From Candidatus Yaniella excrementigallinarum (GTDB lineage Bacteria > Actinomycetota > Actinomycetes > Actinomycetales > Micrococcaceae): a stretch of 33,235 nucleotides of DNA. The notes below the pieces were generated by a model that saw only the letters and a list, made by a program, of their open reading frames with translations, did no database searches and was not told the DNA's origin. This document shows, one piece after another, positions 1 through 8,571 of this stretch (position 1 is its first letter; each line of letters opens with the position of its first letter). Position numbers and translations under genes: made by a program. Where the stretch lies: assembly GCA_019113675.1 (NCBI GenBank), contig DXHA01000054.1:1-33235 (forward strand). The letters are read 5' to 3'.

Positions 1-389
1 CGAACTCTAGGTGGCTTCTCAGGAGGCGATACCGGCGTAATCGAATGTACGAACCACTCTTTACCTTCTGCGGTAACGTCGTGAATTGTACCAAACGATT
101 CTTCGCCTTTGGCATCTTTTGAACGCGCATAAATGAGTTCACGCGAAGTACGGTCAAAAGGCCGGCCATCCCAGTCTCGTTCAATAAAATACTGTTGTAA
201 CTCTGGGCGGATCAGAAGCGCAGCAGACCGAGCATGTCCGATCACCGGGTAGTTACGCAATACAGATTGTTGTTTTTGGAGCATGTCATAAGCTGCCACA
301 GCCCCCAGCCCAACTACAGCCGACGCGCCGCCAAGTATTTTTGCGTTGCGTTTGGTGAAGGCTTTGGTTTTGAACAATTTCTTAAACAC
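1..389 (-). CDS. FMN-binding glutamate synthase family protein, N-terminal part (runs off left edge)
   Basis: Reading the minus strand from a GTG at 387-389 gives about 129 residues that stay open to the window edge. The start is basic (MFKKLFKTK), followed by a small hydrophobic Gly/Ala-rich segment that is probably a membrane anchor. Then comes the stretch VLRNYPVIGHARSA, with IRPELQQYFIERDWDGRPF after it, which is the characteristic N-terminus of the stand-alone FMN-binding glutamate-synthase-domain proteins. These resemble the large subunit of glutamate synthase but lack the amidotransferase part; their substrate is not firmly known. The start is chosen because GGGAG lies 12 nt upstream and an in-frame TAA lies a little further up. 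The catalytic FMN barrel would be to the left of the window and cannot be judged. It is divergent from the choline operon. Confidence 0.75.
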   Translation of the reverse strand, partial: MFKKLFKTKAFTKRNAKILGGASAVVGLGAVAAYDMLQKQQSVLRNYPVIGHARSAALLIRPELQQYFIERDWDGRPFDRTSRELIYARSKDAKGEESFGTIHDVTAEGKEWFVHSITPVSPPEKPPRV

Positions 390-420
390 GGGACTGGTAC
401 GCTCCCAACAAATTGCTTCG

Positions 421-451
421 ATATTATTCAGAGGTTATCGCGTCAGTCTAA
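421..451 (-). promoter_or_regulatory. Possible promoter of the glutamate-synthase-like gene
   Basis: On the minus strand TTAGAC (446-451) and TAATAT (421-426) are separated by 19 nt and lie just upstream of the GTG start. The spacing is long and the -35 is weak, so this is a tentative assignment. Confidence 0.3.
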
Positions 452-590
452 CCCTGCAGTGACACAAAGCACAGACCCCATTGGACATAGATGAGCCATG
501 ACCAGAACTGTTTTTATTACTGACAGGTAGGATAATTTCAGTCTGAGCCCACCATGGCCTGTGGCCTAAATAACGATAATACGGTCTATT

Positions 591-620
591 TTGCTTTCAA
601 TCGGTTTATACCTTTATCGT
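591..620 (+). promoter_or_regulatory. Possible promoter of the choline operon
   Basis: TTGCTT (591-596) and TATCGT (615-620) are 18 nt apart and would give a 5' leader of roughly 75 nt before the transporter start at 702. The 312-base gap between the two divergent genes (390-701) holds nothing else I can recognise: no BetI-like regulator gene and no clear operator palindrome. Confidence 0.3.
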
Positions 621-701
621 AGCCAGAGCCCAGGCATCGCAACGATAGTGAGCTGCAGTACTGTCGGGCCTCATTCGTACTGTCTCAATGAGAGGAATTT
701 T

Positions 702-2969
702 ATGGCTAGTACCGTGGAGTCTTCTGCTGTACCACCTGCTCAACCCACCCACACGTCTGGGGCTGCATCACCAGATCAGACACCAAACGAAAAGCCGACG
801 CATTCACCAGTCAATAAACCAGTTTTTATTACCTCTGCCGTACTTATCGTCGCATTTGTCTTATGGGCCTGGCTCTTACCCACACAGGCAGAGTCAGTCA
901 TTTTCGGCTCCATGGACTGGGTCGCAGACAATCTAGGTTGGTACTACGTTCTGACGATTACCATCGTTGTGGTCTTCGTTCTTGTGGTCGCTTTGAGCAA
1001 AGTCGGTCGGGTCAAATTAGGCCCCGATCACTCCAGGCCGCGATTCAACCTGTTTACCTGGGCATCCATGCTATTTGCCGCCGGTATCGGTGTAGACCTG
1101 ATGTTTTTCGGAATCTCTGGACCGGCAACAAACATCTTGACCCCGCCAGAAGGATCCGGGATGAGCGACGAAGCCGCCCGGATGGCCCCATTATGGACAA
1201 TGTTTCATTATGGTATTCCCGGCTGGGCGCTTTATGCCTTGATGGGTATGGGGGTCGGCCTATTTGCCTACCGCTATCACATGCCGCTGAGCATACGTTC
1301 AGCACTAGCACCTATCTTTGGTAAACGAATCAAAGGCGCCCCGGGCCATGCCGTTGAAATTGCTGCGGTGCTTGGCACCGTATTTGGTATTGCCGTTTCC
1401 CTCGGCATTGGTGTGGTATTCCTGAACTACGGCCTGTCACATATCTTCGGTATCCCACAAAGCATGGGTGCCCAGATTGCACTGATGGTCCTAGCTGTAG
1501 GTATTACAATCATTTCGACCGTCACAGGTGTAGATAAAGGTATTCGCCGGCTTTCCGAACTCAACGTGCTGTTGGGTGTTGGACTCATGTTATGGGTATT
1601 GTTTTCCGGCCAAACCGCACACCTACTGAACCAGCTGGTTCAAAATATTGGGGACTTCTTTTCCCGCTTCCCATCGATGTTAATGAACACCTTTGCCTAT
1701 ACCGAAGGTAGTCCTGATTATTCCTCAGCCGAATGGATGCAAGACTGGACGCTGTTCTTCTGGGCTTGGTGGATTGCGTGGGCAGCCTTCGTTGGGCTTT
1801 TCTTGGCACGTATTTCGCGTGGACGTACGCTCCGCCAATTTGTGCTAGGCGTACTGTTAATTCCATTTAGCTTCATTTTGCTATGGATCTCTATCTTTGG
1901 AAATGGCGCATTGGAATTCTTCCGGGCTGGCGATGAAGAATTCGCTAACACTGCTGTCAATAATCCAGAATCCGGTTTCTTCACACTTCTGGCACAATAC
2001 CCTGGTGCCACATTTAGTATCGGTATCGCAGTGGTAACCGGTCTTCTGTTCTACGTGACTTCGGCGGACTCCGGTTCACTTGTCATGGCCAATTTGACGT
2101 CCAAGCCAACCACCAATGATGCTGACGGTGCACCATGGTTGCGTATTTTCTGGGCAATTGTCACCGGGGCTTTGACCTTAGTGATGCTCTTTATTGACGG
2201 GGTCTACACGCTCCAGGCAGCAACGGTAATGATTGGGTTACCGTTCTCTGCGGTGATCTATCTGGTCATGATCAGCTTATTCAAGGTACTTCGCACCGAA
2301 CGGCAAAGCTTTGATTCCAAAAAGGCCACTATGCCCGGAGTACTCTCCAGTATTCGTGGTGCCGGCACTGGCCCAGCCAACACTTGGCAGCACCGGTTAC
2401 GTCGCCGGATGTCCTTTGCCACCTCTAGCCAGGCCACAGACTTTATCAACAACGTGGCAACACCTGCTGTTGAAGAGGTCGCCGCAGAACTTAGCAAACT
2501 GGGCGCCGATGTTAGCTGTCATCGTGGTACTCATCCGGATTACCCGATCCCCTATATCGATCTGGTAGTCCATTTCCCGGGCCAGGACGAATTCAAATAT
2601 CAACCGTATCCGGTGGCCTATAACGTACCGAACTACGCAACCAATTTGGCAGCCGTCGAAGAAATTTATTTCAAGGTCGAGATTTTCACCCTGACCGGTT
2701 CGCATGGCCAAGACATCATGGGCTACACCAAAGACCAAGTCATCTCGGATATTTTAGATGCCTATGATGCCCATATGATGTACATGTCAATGATCGGTGA
2801 CAAGGGCTCACCATCGGGTATGGTCGCCGTCGATATCCCAGAAGAGTGGACCGATAGCGATCACATCGACCCCCAGACCGCCACAATCAATATCCTGCCA
2901 GCCGAAGAACCAACCGCAGACAACCCGTCTACGCCAAATGAGCAAGGAGATGCCTCCAATGAGCGCTGA
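702..2969 (+). CDS. betT: BCCT family choline transporter (BetT type)
   Basis: A 755-residue secondary transporter of the betaine/choline/carnitine family. The family signature of closely spaced tryptophans is present as FFWAWWIAW (W354, W356, W357). The sodium/proton-deciding stretch reads AAGIGVDLMFF, with Asp132 where sodium-coupled BetP has glycine, so proton-coupled choline uptake of the E. coli BetT kind is expected. About twelve membrane segments fill residues 45-520. A hydrophilic tail of about 220 residues follows, as in osmoregulated BetT proteins, and is a likely osmosensing domain. The ATG at 702 is preferred over an upstream in-frame TTG at 591 because AGAGGAA precedes it and the longer N-terminus does not look like family sequence. 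The stop overlaps the start of the next gene by 11 nt, so the two are co-translated. Confidence 0.92.
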   Translation: MASTVESSAVPPAQPTHTSGAASPDQTPNEKPTHSPVNKPVFITSAVLIVAFVLWAWLLPTQAESVIFGSMDWVADNLGWYYVLTITIVVVFVLVVALSKVGRVKLGPDHSRPRFNLFTWASMLFAAGIGVDLMFFGISGPATNILTPPEGSGMSDEAARMAPLWTMFHYGIPGWALYALMGMGVGLFAYRYHMPLSIRSALAPIFGKRIKGAPGHAVEIAAVLGTVFGIAVSLGIGVVFLNYGLSHIFGIPQSMGAQIALMVLAVGITIISTVTGVDKGIRRLSELNVLLGVGLMLWVLFSGQTAHLLNQLVQNIGDFFSRFPSMLMNTFAYTEGSPDYSSAEWMQDWTLFFWAWWIAWAAFVGLFLARISRGRTLRQFVLGVLLIPFSFILLWISIFGNGALEFFRAGDEEFANTAVNNPESGFFTLLAQYPGATFSIGIAVVTGLLFYVTSADSGSLVMANLTSKPTTNDADGAPWLRIFWAIVTGALTLVMLFIDGVYTLQAATVMIGLPFSAVIYLVMISLFKVLRTERQSFDSKKATMPGVLSSIRGAGTGPANTWQHRLRRRMSFATSSQATDFINNVATPAVEEVAAELSKLGADVSCHRGTHPDYPIPYIDLVVHFPGQDEFKYQPYPVAYNVPNYATNLAAVEEIYFKVEIFTLTGSHGQDIMGYTKDQVISDILDAYDAHMMYMSMIGDKGSPSGMVAVDIPEEWTDSDHIDPQTATINILPAEEPTADNPSTPNEQGDASNER

Positions 2970-4452
2970 AACAGTTGAAACCCTATATATAGACGGCGCT
3001 TGGGTGTCCGCATCCAACGGTGCTACCCGCACCGTCTACTGCCCTGCTGATGGCAGCAAAGTAGGTATCGTCTCAGAAGCCACAACACAAGATACCCAGC
3101 GTGCCATTGCAGCAGCTCGCCGTGCATTCGAATCCGGTGTGTGGGCTGATCGCCCGGCAGCTGAGCGAGGCGATTTCCTTTTGGAGGTTGCCGATGCCCT
3201 ACGGCAGCGCAAAGACGAATTCGCTCGGGCGGAAGCACTGGACACCGGTAAACGCCTGGTGGAAGCCGAAGGCGATATGGACGACATCATTGCCTGTTTC
3301 CGCCACTTCGGCAAAATTGCCGATCATTACCCGGGTCGTCTAGTTGACGCCGGTGATGCCTCTGTTATTTCGCGGGTGGTCCACGAACCCGTGGGCGTTG
3401 TCGGTATGATTACTCCCTGGAATTTCCCGCTACTGCAAGCATCCTGGAAGATTGCACCGGCATTGGCTGCCGGCAACTCCTTCGTCATTAAACCCGCAGA
3501 GCTGACCCCGCACACGACCATGCTAATCATCGATGTGCTTGATAAATTAGGTCTGCCTGCTGGTGTTGCCAATATTGTTTTGGGTGACGGCGCCATCGTT
3601 GGCGCACCCCTGTCCAGCAACGAGGACATTGACCTGGTGTCATTCACCGGCGGCTTGGTGACCGGCCGAAAGATTGCAGAATCTGCAGCGCACACGATCA
3701 AAGATGTTGCCCTGGAGCTCGGCGGCAAAAACCCAAACGTGATTTTTGCCGACGCAGACTTCGACGCCGCCGTCGACAATGCACTAAACGCAGGGTTCTT
3801 GGATTCTGGGCTGGTGTGCTCGGCCGGTGCCCGACTCATAGTTCAAGACACCATCGCCGAACGGTTCGTTGACCAGCTTGTGCGTCGTGCCGAGGGTATC
3901 GTCATGGGCGGCCCCTTTGACACCGAGGCTGAAACCGGACCACTGATCTCTGCTGAGCATCGCCAAAAAGTCACCGACTACGTTGACCGGGGTATTGCTG
4001 CTGGCGCGCGCCTGCGCACCGGAGGTACCTGGGGTGGACCAGAGCACGAGGACGGATATTTCTATACGCCAACGGTATTAGATCAGTGCACAGCCGATAA
4101 TCCGGCTGTTATCGAAGAAGGCTTCGGCCCGGTCATCACCGTGGAAACGTTCTCCACCGAAACAGAGGCCATCGCAATCGCCAACGATACCGATTATGGG
4201 TTGGCTGGCGCCGTATGGACCTCCGACTCGGGCGTGGCTAACCGCGTATCACGCAAAATGCGTCACGGCACGATCTGGATCAACGACTACCACCCATACC
4301 TGCCACAGGCCGAATGGGGCGGTTTCAAACAGTCCGGTATCGGCCGTGAGCTTGGCGTCACTGGACTTGAAGAATACACCGTGTCAAAACACATTTACGA
4401 AAATACCGAGCCGGCAGTCTCTGGCTGGTTTCCGCAGAAAAAGGCCAACTAG
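2959..4452 (+). CDS. betB: Betaine aldehyde dehydrogenase
   Basis: A 497-residue NAD(P)-dependent aldehyde dehydrogenase that oxidises betaine aldehyde to glycine betaine in the cytoplasm. The cofactor region PWNFPLLQASWKIAPALAAG, the general base Glu253 in LELGGKNP, and the nucleophile Cys287 in GLVCSAG are present. The C-terminal EWGGFKQSGIGRELG signature is also intact. The residue just before V-C is leucine where the family usually has glutamine (GQxC). Three in-frame ATGs lie close together (2938, 2950, 2959). The last is preferred because AAGGAGA (2944-2950) sits 8 nt upstream. It lies between a choline transporter and a choline-oxidising GMC enzyme, which fixes the substrate assignment well. 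Confidence 0.92.
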   Translation: MSAETVETLYIDGAWVSASNGATRTVYCPADGSKVGIVSEATTQDTQRAIAAARRAFESGVWADRPAAERGDFLLEVADALRQRKDEFARAEALDTGKRLVEAEGDMDDIIACFRHFGKIADHYPGRLVDAGDASVISRVVHEPVGVVGMITPWNFPLLQASWKIAPALAAGNSFVIKPAELTPHTTMLIIDVLDKLGLPAGVANIVLGDGAIVGAPLSSNEDIDLVSFTGGLVTGRKIAESAAHTIKDVALELGGKNPNVIFADADFDAAVDNALNAGFLDSGLVCSAGARLIVQDTIAERFVDQLVRRAEGIVMGGPFDTEAETGPLISAEHRQKVTDYVDRGIAAGARLRTGGTWGGPEHEDGYFYTPTVLDQCTADNPAVIEEGFGPVITVETFSTETEAIAIANDTDYGLAGAVWTSDSGVANRVSRKMRHGTIWINDYHPYLPQAEWGGFKQSGIGRELGVTGLEEYTVSKHIYENTEPAVSGWFPQKKAN

Positions 4453-4476
4453 ACCAAAACACGATTGGAGCACAAC

Positions 4477-6033
4477 GTGACCACAACACACTACGACTAT
4501 TTGGTAATCGGCGGCGGCTCTGCCGGTGCGGTAGTAGCTGCACGCCTTAGCGAGGATCCAAATGTTTCTGTAGCCCTGCTGGAAGCCGGACCCACGGACA
4601 TCGATAAAGCCGAAGTACTGCAGCTCAACCGCTGGCCTGAGCTACTGGAATCCGGGATGGACTGGGACTACCCCATCGAAGAACAGGAAAACGGTAACTC
4701 CTTTATGCGCCATGCCCGAGCTAAAGTGCTCGGGGGTTGTTCCTCGCATAACTCGTGTATCGCGTTCCACCCACCGGCTGAAGATATGGACCTTTGGGAA
4801 GCAATAGGCGCTACGGGCTGGAATGCCGAAACCATCCTGCCGCTGCTTAAACGACTGGAAACCAACGAGAATACCGGTGAGCACCACGGTACAGATGGCC
4901 CAGTACACCTCATGAATGTGCCGCCAAATGATCCCGTCGGGGTGGCACTGTTGGATGCTTGTGAACAGCAGGGTCTGCCGAAAGTTCAATACAACGCGGG
5001 CGAAACCGTTATTAACGGTGCAGGTTTCTTCCAAATTAACTCGAAAAAAGACGGCACCCGTTCGTCCTCGTCAGTATCGTATCTGCATCCGATTATGGAT
5101 CGTAAAAACCTGTCGATTCTCACCGACCACTGGGTCACTCGTATCTTATTCGATGAGAACAACCGTGCCCTGGGCGTGGAGTATTTAGATAACGCATTTG
5201 ATCGTACCGCCACGTTGATGGCCAACCGGGAAGTCATCGTATCTGCCGGTGCTATTGACACGCCAAAGCTGTTGATGCTTTCTGGTATTGGACCGGCAGA
5301 ACATCTGCAAGAAACCGGTGTGGATGTGCGCATCGATGCGCCGGGTGTGGGCTCCAATTTGCAGGACCACCCCGAAGCCGTCATTTCTTGGGAGTCCAAT
5401 GTTCCAATGACTCGTGAAGCCACCCAGTGGTGGGAAATCGGTATTTTCTCGGCTACCGAAGAGGGCCTAGAACTCCCCGATTTGATGATGCACTATGGTT
5501 CCGTCCCATTCTCCATGCATACTCGCCGTCACGGCTACCCGCACGCCGATGAATCATTTGCTTTGACCCCCAATGTTACCCATGCCAAATCGCGTGGTAC
5601 GGTGCGGCTGCGTTCACGTGACTATGCGGATAAGCCTAAGGTGGACCCACGCTACTTCACTGACCCCGAGGGCCATGACATGCGCGTTGCAGTTGAAGGA
5701 ATTAAGCTAGCCCGCAAGATCGTCGCCCAGCCGGCCATGGCAGAATTTGCCGGACGCGAGCTATTCCCTGGCACTGATGTGCAGTCCGACGACGATATCG
5801 CCGCCTACGTTTCCAAGACCCATAACACGGTCTATCACCCGGCAGGTTCTTGCCGTATGGGACCGGTAGACGACGATATGTCACCGTTGGATCCGCAGCT
5901 ACGTGTCAAAGGAACCACTGGTCTGCGGGTTGTTGATGCTTCAGCCATGCCGCAGTTGCCCGCAGTCAACCCAAACATCACTGTGATGCTCATGGGTGAA
6001 CGTGCAGCTGACCTGATCAAAGCAGATCAGTAG
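4477..6033 (+). CDS. codA: Choline oxidase-type GMC oxidoreductase (also annotated as choline dehydrogenase BetA)
   Basis: A 518-residue FAD enzyme of the GMC family that starts glycine betaine synthesis. The dinucleotide-binding motif GGGSAGAVVAARLSE is at the N-terminus. Residues known from Arthrobacter globiformis choline oxidase are all present at matching spacing: the FAD-linking His (H91 in GGCSSHNS), Ser93, the substrate-binding Glu300 (HPE), His339 (MMHYGS), Val452 and catalytic His454 (TVYHP), and Asn498. The flavin-linking His and its GGCSSHNS context are absent from E. coli BetA as I remember it (GGSSLING), so oxygen-dependent choline oxidase is more likely than a membrane dehydrogenase. 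The GTG at 4477 follows TTGGAG by 6 nt. An in-frame TTG at 4465 is less likely. It is the last gene of the operon, 24 nt after betB. Confidence 0.88.
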   Translation: MTTTHYDYLVIGGGSAGAVVAARLSEDPNVSVALLEAGPTDIDKAEVLQLNRWPELLESGMDWDYPIEEQENGNSFMRHARAKVLGGCSSHNSCIAFHPPAEDMDLWEAIGATGWNAETILPLLKRLETNENTGEHHGTDGPVHLMNVPPNDPVGVALLDACEQQGLPKVQYNAGETVINGAGFFQINSKKDGTRSSSSVSYLHPIMDRKNLSILTDHWVTRILFDENNRALGVEYLDNAFDRTATLMANREVIVSAGAIDTPKLLMLSGIGPAEHLQETGVDVRIDAPGVGSNLQDHPEAVISWESNVPMTREATQWWEIGIFSATEEGLELPDLMMHYGSVPFSMHTRRHGYPHADESFALTPNVTHAKSRGTVRLRSRDYADKPKVDPRYFTDPEGHDMRVAVEGIKLARKIVAQPAMAEFAGRELFPGTDVQSDDDIAAYVSKTHNTVYHPAGSCRMGPVDDDMSPLDPQLRVKGTTGLRVVDASAMPQLPAVNPNITVMLMGERAADLIKADQ

Positions 6034-6048
6034 CAGTTGAAAGCTCTT

Positions 6049-6087
6049 GGGGGCCTCGTACCATTTGGTTCGAGGCCCCCATTTTTT
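6049..6087 (+). terminator. Rho-independent terminator of the choline operon
   Basis: A perfect 10-bp stem (6049-6058 with 6071-6080, GGGGGCCTCG / CGAGGCCCCC) with a 12-nt loop is followed by A and six T residues. It lies 15 nt after the codA stop. Confidence 0.93.
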
Positions 6088-6205
6088 ATAAGGCTTCATT
6101 TTGAAGCGGCCCAGCAAGTTTGGGATGCATATCGACGATAGCGACCTGGAAGTATCTTCGTGTCCGGAGCATCAGGTGACTGCCATCGTCCAATAGGATC
6201 CCAGC

Positions 6206-6850
6206 TTAGTCTTGGGTCACCTCACCGGACTCGGCGTTCACTGTTACCTCCGTCGTATCATCGACGGAACCGAAGTCGAACTGGTATTCATATTGTCCGT
6301 TGTCCCACTCGTATTTCCAACCGCGCAAAGCATCCTCGACATCTTGGGTTGCTTTATCCAGCGCTTCATCGTAGGTCATCGGATCGTTCAAATCGATGGC
6401 CTTTTCAGTATCCGAGGTCTGCTCAGTTTCCTGATCAACCACGTCCCCATTCACAGGATCGATCTTGACTTTATGGTCGTCATTTTCATTGTCCAAACCA
6501 TCAGTGAGAATTTTTACGCTATAGACCCACGAGTCCTGATCCGAGTCATAATCTAGTTCGATTGCATGAACATCCCCATCACCGGCCTCGTCAGTAGCCT
6601 TGTCAATGGCATCTTGGGCCTCCACAGGGAAGATTGTCTCACGCAAATCGATATCTTCACCTGGCATCTCAGATACCTCTTTTCCAGATTCTGCAGAGGT
6701 TCCTGATGGCTCAGCGGCTTCGGTACTTGAAACATCGTCGGTTTGAGCCTCATCGGCGTTGTCGTTATCTTCTGTGCCGCAAGCGGCTAGCATGCCCATA
6801 GCAACCACCGTGGTGGTCACTACTCCTGCGATACGATCCATGGTTTTCAT
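6206..6850 (-). CDS. PepSY-domain lipoprotein
   Basis: A 214-residue secreted lipoprotein. The signal peptide ends in the lipobox MLAACG, so Cys24 would be lipidated and the protein anchored outside the membrane. An acidic linker of about 40 residues follows. Two PepSY-like repeats come next: about residues 75-130, containing HAIELDYDSDQDSWVYSVKI, and about 155-212, containing YEYQFDFGS and ending in ESGEVTQD. PepSY domains are thought to bind or inhibit peptidases or to sense envelope peptides; a specific partner cannot be named. The ATG at 6850 is chosen over one at 6877 because GGAGG lies 6 nt upstream and it gives a normal signal peptide. It is convergent with the choline operon. Confidence 0.82.
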   Translation of the reverse strand: MKTMDRIAGVVTTTVVAMGMLAACGTEDNDNADEAQTDDVSSTEAAEPSGTSAESGKEVSEMPGEDIDLRETIFPVEAQDAIDKATDEAGDGDVHAIELDYDSDQDSWVYSVKILTDGLDNENDDHKVKIDPVNGDVVDQETEQTSDTEKAIDLNDPMTYDEALDKATQDVEDALRGWKYEWDNGQYEYQFDFGSVDDTTEVTVNAESGEVTQD

Positions 6851-6963
6851 AGTGCCCCTCCAAATAGCTATGTTCATCTAGCTGTGCAAACACTCCCCAG
6901 AATGTTGAACGAATTTTGTCGGTCCAACACCCACTGCGCTCCAAGGAACCCGGTTTAGCAATC

Positions 6964-6969
6964 TATAAT
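6964..6969 (+). promoter_or_regulatory. -10 box for a leaderless transcript
   Basis: A perfect TATAAT lies 6 nt before the ATG at 6976, so the transcript is expected to begin at or next to the start codon. There is no Shine-Dalgarno sequence. Confidence 0.6.
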
Positions 6970-6975
6970 CGATCC

Positions 6976-7641
6976 ATGAAAAACTTAGTACCCCAGGACT
7001 GGAAACCCTGGCGGGACCCCTCCCCGCTAGGTGGCCATCGACCAACAAAATCAGACCTACTACAGGCCAAAAGCTCCCAGCTTGGACGACAAGATGTTCT
7101 GCCCTATCCCGATGACGGGCAATGCAAAGATCGGCTGCGACTACTTTTTGTCGGAGTAAACCCTAGTCCATGGACGGCAGCCGTGAATGCTCCTTTTGCA
7201 CACCCGGGAAACCGCTTTTGGAAAGCTTTGCATGCCTCTGGTATCACCAATAAAGTCGTCGACGCTTCGCGTGGCTTAGAACAACAGGACGAACGCCTGC
7301 TAGCAGAACTTGGCATTGGCATAACCAATCTTGTTGACCGTCCAACAGCCCGCGCCGATGAAATAGCTTCCGAGGAGTTACGTGCCGGTGCATCACGTTT
7401 AGTTCAACGGGTGATACTGTTTAAACCTCGTGCCGTCGCTGTGGTTGGTATAACCGCTTTTCGTGATGCTTTTATGCTCCCTAAAGCAACGCTAGGCCCA
7501 CAGAATACAAGTTCCATTAAAGAGTGGCCCCAAGGCGTATTGCTGTGGGTCCTCCCCCACCCAAGCGGTTTGAACGCCCACGAGAATATTGAGTCTCTAG
7601 GGCAAAAATGGAAGGCAGCATGGGAAGCTAGCAGGGCATAA
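6976..7641 (+). CDS. mug: G/U mismatch-specific DNA glycosylase (Mug/TDG family)
   Basis: A 221-residue base-excision repair enzyme that removes uracil or damaged pyrimidines opposite guanine. Motif 1 reads FVGVNPSPW followed by PFAHPGNRFW, matching the E. coli Mug active site (catalytic Asn in GxNP and the FAHPxNRFW block). The second motif is LPHPSGLNAH near the C-terminus. About 45 extra N-terminal residues precede the domain compared with E. coli Mug. The start at 6976 is chosen because the only sensible promoter, TATAAT, ends 6 nt before it. The upstream ATG at 6916 would place that promoter inside the gene. MgtC-like follows after 72 nt with its own likely promoter. Confidence 0.87.
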   Translation: MKNLVPQDWKPWRDPSPLGGHRPTKSDLLQAKSSQLGRQDVLPYPDDGQCKDRLRLLFVGVNPSPWTAAVNAPFAHPGNRFWKALHASGITNKVVDASRGLEQQDERLLAELGIGITNLVDRPTARADEIASEELRAGASRLVQRVILFKPRAVAVVGITAFRDAFMLPKATLGPQNTSSIKEWPQGVLLWVLPHPSGLNAHENIESLGQKWKAAWEASRA

Positions 7642-7700
7642 TATCCTTCGTTGACGTATGTGGCGATGTTTTACCACTCGGCTCTGGGTATAGATCAGCG

Positions 7701-7706
7701 TATCCT
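7701..7706 (+). promoter_or_regulatory. -10 box for a leaderless transcript
   Basis: TATCCT lies 7 nt before the ATG at 7714. No ribosome binding site is visible, which supports a leaderless start there and argues against the upstream TTG at 7651. Confidence 0.45.
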
Positions 7707-7713
7707 GACATTT

Positions 7714-8421
7714 ATGGAGTTTAATTGGGTTTCTGATTCGCTAGGCACCGAGGCGATTTTGCTGCTCGCTTCTTTCGTGCTCTCAGGAATCATCGGTGTT
7801 GAACGCGAGATACAGCACAAGTCAGCTGGTGCTCGAACGCATATCCTGGTGGGAATGGGAGCTGCGTTATTTACCCTCGTGTCCGCCTACGGTTTCGACC
7901 ACGTGCTGAGCGACACTGTGGTCCTGGATCCTTCACGGATTGCAGCTCAAATTGTTTCTGGTATTGGGTTCTTAGGTGCCGGAGTCATTTTCGTAAGACG
8001 AAATATCGTATCTGGACTGACTACTGCCGCTTCAGTGTGGGTTACCGCCGCTGTGGGAATGGCATGTGGTGCTGGTATGCCCACTATCGCAGCGATCACC
8101 GTTGCCCTCTACATTGTGGCTGCCACGATCTTAGCGCCCCTGATGCGCCGCCTACCTGACCCCAGTAGAAGCGAAGTGTATACCGTCTATTACTCCGACG
8201 GATACGGAGTGCTACGAGATGTACTCCAGTTGGCTTCCGATGAAGGTTATGATGTTGCGCTATCTGAGACCACGCGTCAAAGCACCGCTGAAGGCCCCGT
8301 TGTTGGTGCTGTTATGCGGTTTACGCGGGGCAAGCAACGGCCAGCTGAACCATTATTCCGGCGTCTCAGCGAACTTGAAGGTGTTCTGGAGATTAAAGCT
8401 GAAGACCAAGACCGTGACTAA
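7714..8421 (+). CDS. MgtC/SapB family membrane protein
   Basis: A 235-residue inner-membrane protein. Residues 13-145 hold the MgtC transmembrane domain with the family hallmarks [20 protein letters not shown] and [11 protein letters not shown], then about five membrane segments. A soluble C-terminal domain of about 75 residues looks ACT-like. MgtC proteins are linked to magnesium limitation, acid survival and, in Salmonella, inhibition of the F-type ATPase. The exact role here is unknown. The ATG at 7714 is chosen from the leaderless promoter arrangement; a TTG at 7651 would add 21 residues. Confidence 0.85.
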   Translation: MEFNWVSDSLGTEAILLLASFVLSGIIGVEREIQHKSAGARTHILVGMGAALFTLVSAYGFDHVLSDTVVLDPSRIAAQIVSGIGFLGAGVIFVRRNIVSGLTTAASVWVTAAVGMACGAGMPTIAAITVALYIVAATILAPLMRRLPDPSRSEVYTVYYSDGYGVLRDVLQLASDEGYDVALSETTRQSTAEGPVVGAVMRFTRGKQRPAEPLFRRLSELEGVLEIKAEDQDRD

Positions 8422-8559
8422 TTATTCCTGGAGATAGCAAGTTTCTGTACGGTTCACAACCCATTGGAACCTAAAGAGAATGGCACGAGGGTTTTTGTAG
8501 GACTTAGGCATCCTGCCTCCTTGAATTGAACAGCCGCTTCACATCACTTGTCAGTCGCG

Positions 8560-8565
8560 TAGAAT
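8560..8565 (+). promoter_or_regulatory. -10 box for a leaderless transcript
   Basis: TAGAAT lies 6 nt before the ATG at 8572, with no Shine-Dalgarno sequence between them. Confidence 0.5.
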
Positions 8566-8571
8566 CGAGCC

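Noticed and set aside
234-494. Plus-strand open frame of 86 codons at the left end
   Set aside because: It lies antisense to the clearly recognisable glutamate-synthase-like N-terminus and has no protein-like features.
2797-2958. Longer N-terminus for betaine aldehyde dehydrogenase
   Set aside because: It would overlap the transporter gene by over 170 bases and contains no family sequence; the ATG at 2959 has a good ribosome site.
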